Assembly (NCBI GenBank): GCA_017447265.1
Contig: JAFSOA010000001.1
Location: 248,001-312,000 of the forward strand
DNA length: 64,000 nucleotides
DNA from: Bacteroidales bacterium
Lineage (GTDB): Bacteria > Bacteroidota > Bacteroidia > Bacteroidales > UBA932
Direction of reading: 5' to 3'
In this document: piece by piece, positions 59,223 to 64,000 of the stretch
How the letters are laid out: each line of letters opens with the position of its first letter
Position numbering within the stretch: the first letter of the stretch is position 1
Notes under the pieces: generated by a model
What the model was told of the DNA's origin: nothing
What the model saw: the letters and a program-made list of their open reading frames with translations, nothing else
The model's database searches: none
Translations under genes and position numbers: made by a program

Positions 59223-60692
59223 TTATTTCTTCGGCGCGTTTTCGATGACGGCCTGGAGGAAAGTCCACCATTTGGCGACCGAAGGAATGAAAGCGCGCTC
59301 GTCCGGGGAGTGGGGCGACCGGAGGGTAGGGCCGCAGGAGATCATGTCCCACTCGGGATAGGCGCCCGCCAGGATACCGCACTCGAGGCCGGCATGGATG
59401 GCCATTACGGCGGGTTCCTTGCCGAAGAGCTTCTCGTACTGCTCTTTCATGGTCTTGAGGATGGGCGATTTCATGTTCGGGCTCCAGCCGGAGTAGCCGC
59501 CGTCGAAGAAGATTTTCGCGCCGGCCAGTTCGAAGCAGCAGCGGATCGATTCGGCCAGATCGTCCTTGATGGAGTCGGTGGAGCCGCGCATCAGGGTCTT
59601 GACCTCGATGACGCCCTTGTCGGTCTTGACGATGGCCAGGTTGTTGGAGGTCTCCACGAGACCCAGGATCTCGAGGCTCATGCGGTCGACGTTGTTGGGG
59701 CAGGCGTACAGCGCCTTGACAAGCTTGATGCCGGTCGTGCCGGCGATGACCTTCGTAACCTTGCCGGTGGCGGGGGCGATGGTGATGGAGACGTTGGGGT
59801 CGATGCGGGCGAGTTCGGATTTGACCGTTGCCAGGATGGCGCCGACCAGTTCCGCGGCGGCGTTCCCTCTGCCCTGCGGGAGGGCGATGACGGCTTCCGC
59901 TTCACGCGGGATGGCGTTGCGCATATTGCCGCCGTTGAAGCTGACGAGCTTGCCTTTGAGGTGGCGGAGGAGCGGCATCAGGACGCGGGCCATGATCTTG
60001 TTGGCATTGCCGCGGCCCTCGTTGATTTCCATGCCGGAGTGTCCGCCGCGCAGGCCGGTGACAATAATCTTGTAAGCCTCGTAACCCTTGGGCATCGGGG
60101 CTTCCTTGTATTTGAAGGTAACGTTGGCGTCCAGGCCGCCGGCGCAGCCCACGTAGAGCTCGCCTTCCGTCTCGGAGTCGAGGTTGAGCAGGATCTCACC
60201 CTTGAGGATGCCCGGCTTGAGGGCCTTGGCGCCGACCATGCGGGTCTCTTCGTCGACGGTGAAAAGCGCTTCGATGGGGCCGTGCTTCAGGGTCTTCGAT
60301 TCCAGCACCGACATGGCGGCGGCCACGCCGAGGCCGTCGTCGGCGCCCAGGGTGGTTCCGTTGGCGTACACCCAGTCGCCGTCCTCTTCATGGACGATGC
60401 GGGTTTCGATCGGATCCTTGGTGAAGTCGTGCTTCTTGTCGTTGTTCTTCTGCGGGACCATGTCCATATGGCCCTGGAGGATGATGCCCTTGCGGTCTTC
60501 CATGCCCGGGGTCGCGGGCTTGCGGATGATCACGTTGCCGCATTCATCCTGGAAAGACTCGAGGCCGAGGTCCTTGCCGAACTGGACCAGGAACTTGGCG
60601 ACTTTCTGCGTATGTCCGGACGGACGGGGAATCTGGGTGAGCGAATAGAAGTTCTTCCACACGCTCTTGGGCTCTAAATCAAGGATAGTCAT
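59223..60692 (-). CDS. pepD: M20-family aminoacyl-histidine dipeptidase
   Basis: A 489-residue PepD-type enzyme with two metals. KGIILQGHMDMVPQKN (His ~75), GTTLGADDGLGVAAAMSVLE (bridging Asp ~115), FTVDEETRMVGA (Glu pair ~145) and LLNLDSETEGEL (Asp ~170) give the ligands. GGHSGMEINEGRGNANKIM is the lid block, and SPHSPDERAFIPSVAKWW the C-terminal His. It hydrolyses dipeptides such as carnosine-type X-His and is usually cytoplasmic. It lies 19 nt downstream of the DUF4831 gene on the same strand. Confidence 0.92.
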   Translation of the reverse strand: MTILDLEPKSVWKNFYSLTQIPRPSGHTQKVAKFLVQFGKDLGLESFQDECGNVIIRKPATPGMEDRKGIILQGHMDMVPQKNNDKKHDFTKDPIETRIVHEEDGDWVYANGTTLGADDGLGVAAAMSVLESKTLKHGPIEALFTVDEETRMVGAKALKPGILKGEILLNLDSETEGELYVGCAGGLDANVTFKYKEAPMPKGYEAYKIIVTGLRGGHSGMEINEGRGNANKIMARVLMPLLRHLKGKLVSFNGGNMRNAIPREAEAVIALPQGRGNAAAELVGAILATVKSELARIDPNVSITIAPATGKVTKVIAGTTGIKLVKALYACPNNVDRMSLEILGLVETSNNLAIVKTDKGVIEVKTLMRGSTDSIKDDLAESIRCCFELAGAKIFFDGGYSGWSPNMKSPILKTMKEQYEKLFGKEPAVMAIHAGLECGILAGAYPEWDMISCGPTLRSPHSPDERAFIPSVAKWWTFLQAVIENAPKK

Positions 60693-60711
60693 AGCGGGAT
60701 TTGTATAAAAA

Positions 60712-61740
60712 TTATCGGGTTAGGATTGCGTTCAGCGGGAGAGTGCTGTCTTCGCCCAGCTGGTAGACGGGGATACGGCTTTCCAGCAGCGTGCGTCCTT
60801 CGTAGCTCACCCGGCAGCGGGTGATGACGGGGATGCGGTAGTGGACGAGGACATCCTTGCTGCGGTCGGAACTCGCTTCGGGGGTGGCGAGCGGCTCGGG
60901 CACGAATTCAAGTGTAACCGGCTTGCCTTCGCTGGCGGAGGCGGGCTGCAGTCCCTCGGTGCCTACGCGCAGGGCGGTGTAGCGCTGGTCCTTCGCGCCG
61001 GCCGACGGTGTTACTTCAAAATGCTTGACCTCGACGGACTCCTCGCAGATTCCGTAGAAGAGGGTGAGGTAGCGTTCCTCGAGGCGGGTGAGTTCGTCGA
61101 TGGCGGCCTGCAGGGCTTCGCCGCTGAAGGTGGCGTCGGTGTCGCCGGTGGCGATCTGCTGGCGTTTCTCGCGCAGGCTGAAGATCGTGGCGGCGGCGTC
61201 GGCGGCCTTGCGGTCGGGCGATTTCTCCACGACATTGTCCTGCGTCACGGGTACGCGCTCATAGCCTTCGTCGCTGCGGACAGCCTTGTAGAGGGTGGTC
61301 GTCTCGTTCCCGAGGTTGCCCAGGGGATCGATTCCCTCGAAGCGCTCGCTGCCGGCCTGGCTGGCGAAGCGCCATGCGGCGGGCTTGCCGGTGTAGTTGT
61401 CGGCCATGACGATCAGTCCCTGAGTGCAGAGCTGCAGGAAACTCGCACTCGCGCGCTCAGGGATGGAGATGGTGTAGCGGACGGCCGGATCGGCCTCCAC
61501 AAAGGCGTTCAGGGTGATGGACTGCAGGGTGTAGCGGGTCTCGTTCTGGGTGCGGGCGGCTACGCCGAGGTATTTCTGGGCAAAGGCGGCATAGGGCCCT
61601 GCGCTGAAGGCTTCACGCCGGGCCTCGACCGTCAGGCAGACGGTCGTGCGGGGGAGGCTGTATACCACGGCGCCGGCTTGTGCCCGGGCTTCGGGCAGCA
61701 GCATCAGCAAAAGGGACCATGCCAGAAGGATTCTTTTCAT
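60712..61740 (-). CDS. DUF4831-family exported protein
   Basis: A 342-residue protein with a signal peptide (RILLAWSLLLMLLPEARAQ). It contains VVYSLPRTTVCLTVEAR, FAQKYLGV (~50) and RYTLQSITLNAF, all typical of DUF4831, a Bacteroidetes-only family of unknown function. Two helices rich in R/E (AAATIFSLREKRQQI) lie in the middle. The start is the ATG reading MKRILLAW; an upstream GTG is unlikely. It is divergent from the GH92 gene and probably co-transcribed with pepD. Confidence 0.72.
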   Translation of the reverse strand: MKRILLAWSLLLMLLPEARAQAGAVVYSLPRTTVCLTVEARREAFSAGPYAAFAQKYLGVAARTQNETRYTLQSITLNAFVEADPAVRYTISIPERASASFLQLCTQGLIVMADNYTGKPAAWRFASQAGSERFEGIDPLGNLGNETTTLYKAVRSDEGYERVPVTQDNVVEKSPDRKAADAAATIFSLREKRQQIATGDTDATFSGEALQAAIDELTRLEERYLTLFYGICEESVEVKHFEVTPSAGAKDQRYTALRVGTEGLQPASASEGKPVTLEFVPEPLATPEASSDRSKDVLVHYRIPVITRCRVSYEGRTLLESRIPVYQLGEDSTLPLNAILTR

Positions 61741-61792
61741 ATTCACACGGATTATCGGGTAAAATTAGCCAATATTTTGTATTTTTACAACT

Positions 61793-64000
61793 ATGAAAAA
61801 ACATCTGATCCTCCTCGTCTTGCTGGCAGGCATTCCTTTCCTGCTTCAGGCCGGTATCCTCCGCACAAAGCACGCCGACCTGGTCAACCCCTTCATCGGA
61901 ACTGATTTTCACGGCCATACCTTCCCGGGCGCCGCGTATCCTTTCGGCATGATCCAGCTCAGTCCGGACACACGCGAGCACAACTGGGACGGCTGCTCCG
62001 GCTACCACTACAGCGACACCGTCATCAACGGTTTCAGCCATACGCACCTGAGCGGCACCGGCTGCGCCGATCTCTGCGACATCCGCGTGATGCCCGTGAC
62101 CGGTTTTGAAGCGCCGGGGCCGGAAGAGAGCTACCGCTCGGCCTTCTCGCATGACCGGGAATCGGCTTCGGCCGGCTACTACAGCGTGCACCTGGACCGC
62201 TGGAACGTGGATGCCGAGCTGACGGTCGGCCGCCGTATCGGCGTGCACCGTTACAGATATCCCGAGGGTGCCGTACCCCAGCTGATGCTCGACCTGGTGC
62301 CGCGCGACAAGCTCCTCGGCACGAAGATTACGCAGGTGGGCGACTATGCGATCCAGGGTTTCCGGCGTTCGGAATGGTGGGCGGACGACCAGATCGTCTA
62401 TTTCTACATGGAATTCTCCCGTCCGATCTCCGACATGGTGGTGGATCAGGGAAATGATCCGAGCCAGGACGGCATCCGGGCCCTGCTTACCTTCGCGGAA
62501 CGTTCGGGCGGCTCGCGTGCCCACGAGCTCATCGTGCGCGTCGGCATCTCTTCGGTGTCCGAGACCAATGCCCGCGCCAACCTCGAATCGGAGAACATCT
62601 GGCTGAAGAAAGGCATCTTTTCCTTCGACCTGCTGCGGGAGTCCACCCGCCATGCCTGGGAGAAATTCCTCTCGAAGATCGATGTGGAAGGAGATCCCGA
62701 AGCCATGAAGGTCTTCTACACGGCGCTCTATCATACCGCCATCGCGCCGAGCCTCTATTCTGACGAGAACGGAGAATACCGCGGCATGGACCGCAAGATC
62801 CACAAGACCGACGGCTGGGACCGTTACCATATCTTTTCGCTCTGGGATACCTACCGCACCCTCCATCCGCTCTTCAACATCATCGAGCGGGAGCGGACGG
62901 TCGATTTCATCAAGTCGATGATTTCCATCTACGAAGAGCAGGGCAAGCTGCCCCGCTGGGAACTCAGCGGCAACGAGACGGACTGCATGATCGGCTACAG
63001 TGCCGCGCCGGTGATCGCCGACGCCGTGGTCAAGGGCATCCGGGGCTTTGACCTGAAAAAAGCGCTGGAAGCGCTGGTGGCCACCGCCAACTATCCGGAG
63101 TACGGCATCGACGTGTACCGCGACAACGGCCTCGTGCTGGGCGACAAGGTGCATGAAGATGTGTCCCGCACCCTGGAATATGCCTTCGATGACTGGTGCA
63201 TCGCCCAGGTGGCCCGCATCGCCGGCGACCGGCACACCGAGGCGCAGTTCCTGACCCGGTCGCAGTACTGGCGCAACGTCTATGATCCCTCCACCGGCTT
63301 CATGCGTCCCCGCATCAACGGCATGTGGCTGGATTCCTTCGATCCCACGGAGGTCAACAACCACTACACCGAAGCCAATTCCTGGCAGTACTCCTTCCAT
63401 GTGCAGCACGATGTCAGCGGGCTCGTGGAGGTGAGCGGCGGCGATGCGTCCATGGAGCAGTGGCTCGATGAGCTTTTCTCGACGTCCAGCCAGACGGCGG
63501 GCCGCGACCAGGCCGACATGACCGGCATGATCGGGCAGTACGTCCAGGGCAACGAGCCAAGCCACCACATCGCATATCTTTATGACTACATCGGCGTTCC
63601 CTGGAAGACCCAGCGGACGGTCCGCCGCATCATGAACGAACTTTTCTTCAATGCGCCCGACGGTCTCTGCGGCAATGAGGACTGCGGCCAGATGTCGGCC
63701 TGGTACGTAATGAGCGCGCTGGGCTTCTTCCCTGTCACCCCGGGCAGCGACCAGTACGCCATCGGTTCTCCGATCTTCCGCAACGCCGTGATCCACCTGG
63801 AAAACGGCCATGACTTCACGGTCCGCGCCCCGCGTGCCAGCCTCAACAATCGCTACATCAACCACGTGATGCGCGACGGCAAGCCCTACACGAAAGCATA
63901 TATCCGCTTCGCCGACATCGAGGAAGGCCATACCTTCATCTTCGGCATGGACGACACGCCCAATCCGAACTTCGGCGCCCAGCCGACGCAGCGCCCCGTG
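61793..64000 (+). CDS. GH92 alpha-mannosidase (3' partial)
   Basis: The frame runs 736 codons to the window edge without a stop. It has a signal peptide (HLILLVLLAGIPFLLQAG), then VNPFIGTDFHGHTFPGAAYP, a characteristic start of GH92. GFSHTHLSGTG, RYHIFSLWDTYRTLHPLF and WELSGNETDCMIGYSAAP (the Glu region of the active site, ~385-400) follow. The C-terminal GNEDCGQMSAWYVMSALGFF is at ~627-646. GH92 enzymes are calcium-dependent exo-alpha-mannosidases acting on N-glycans or mannans. GH92 proteins are ~740-770 residues, so only a short tail should be missing. It faces away from the DUF4831 gene. Confidence 0.93.
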   Translation, partial: MKKHLILLVLLAGIPFLLQAGILRTKHADLVNPFIGTDFHGHTFPGAAYPFGMIQLSPDTREHNWDGCSGYHYSDTVINGFSHTHLSGTGCADLCDIRVMPVTGFEAPGPEESYRSAFSHDRESASAGYYSVHLDRWNVDAELTVGRRIGVHRYRYPEGAVPQLMLDLVPRDKLLGTKITQVGDYAIQGFRRSEWWADDQIVYFYMEFSRPISDMVVDQGNDPSQDGIRALLTFAERSGGSRAHELIVRVGISSVSETNARANLESENIWLKKGIFSFDLLRESTRHAWEKFLSKIDVEGDPEAMKVFYTALYHTAIAPSLYSDENGEYRGMDRKIHKTDGWDRYHIFSLWDTYRTLHPLFNIIERERTVDFIKSMISIYEEQGKLPRWELSGNETDCMIGYSAAPVIADAVVKGIRGFDLKKALEALVATANYPEYGIDVYRDNGLVLGDKVHEDVSRTLEYAFDDWCIAQVARIAGDRHTEAQFLTRSQYWRNVYDPSTGFMRPRINGMWLDSFDPTEVNNHYTEANSWQYSFHVQHDVSGLVEVSGGDASMEQWLDELFSTSSQTAGRDQADMTGMIGQYVQGNEPSHHIAYLYDYIGVPWKTQRTVRRIMNELFFNAPDGLCGNEDCGQMSAWYVMSALGFFPVTPGSDQYAIGSPIFRNAVIHLENGHDFTVRAPRASLNNRYINHVMRDGKPYTKAYIRFADIEEGHTFIFGMDDTPNPNFGAQPTQRPV

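Noticed and set aside
61613-63931. Long minus-strand open frame opposite the GH92 gene
   Set aside because: It mirrors the GH92 frame, has a low-complexity His/Val/Asp-rich composition typical of antisense GC-rich frames, and matches no family.

Overview
The window is a GC-rich (roughly 60% by eye) chromosomal stretch of a member of the Bacteroidales. The evidence is the Bacteroidetes -7 promoter box TAnnTTTG upstream of many genes, the near absence of Shine-Dalgarno sites, a Bacteroides-type 57-residue histone-H1-like protein, GlsA/GlsB glycine-lipid enzymes, a DUF4831 protein, a GH92 mannosidase and a GH33 sialidase. A gut- or rumen-type, Alistipes/RC9-like high-GC lineage would fit, but the genus cannot be fixed from this sequence. 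No rRNA, tRNA, CRISPR array, prophage or integrase was seen.

Layout. (1) 1-11922: a tightly overlapping plus-strand exopolysaccharide operon with a Stealth phosphotransferase (cut by the window edge), two tandem GT14 enzymes, a GT2, a Wzy-like polymerase, three GT4 enzymes, a Wza-type export lipoprotein, a Wzc-type co-polymerase/tyrosine kinase and a small HAD phosphatase. (2) 11938-28302: a lipid block with glsA-glsB, a LysE-type exporter, a GH3-family enzyme, a DUF3108 protein, an acyl-ACP thioesterase, an AraC regulator and a LolA-like protein, followed by a minus-strand run alr, membrane protein, MMPL exporter, fakA, fakB, GNAT, plsX, acyl carrier protein. FakAB, PlsX and ACP together form an acyl-phosphate route for fatty acids. 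(3) 28360-30844: a GT2 / LAB_N / GT83 triad for polyprenyl-phosphate-sugar modification of an envelope glycolipid. (4) 30949-46131: secreted peptidases, holA, cca, an OmpA-type protein carrying two zinc ribbons, a CPBP protease, manA, a broken sialidase, a DivIC/FtsB protein, an AGCS symporter and an S41 peptidase. (5) 46260-64000: housekeeping genes (histone-like, Hsp15, pth, L25, rubrerythrin, folP, tmk, S6-S18-L9, pepD), two more peptidases (M49, C11), and a GH92 mannosidase that runs off the end.

The most unusual content is two families of small palindromic elements, each linked to a REP-associated tyrosine transposase (RAYT/Y1) gene. Family 1 has three copies, all exactly 148 bp. Family 2 has four copies of 107-108 bp. 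Both are built as outer inverted arm, fixed-length spacer, central hairpin, equally long spacer, outer arm. The family 1 spacers look unrelated in sequence yet are always 35 bp. One family 1 element ends 13 bp from the stop codon of a divergent RAYT. Family 2 elements sit on both sides of a canonical RAYT. Two family 1 copies bracket a sialidase gene broken by an in-frame amber codon.

Other points of note are genes whose -7 box lies only 4-8 nt before the start codon (probable leaderless mRNAs), and an 18-bp perfect palindrome that gives a -7 box on both strands between two divergent genes.
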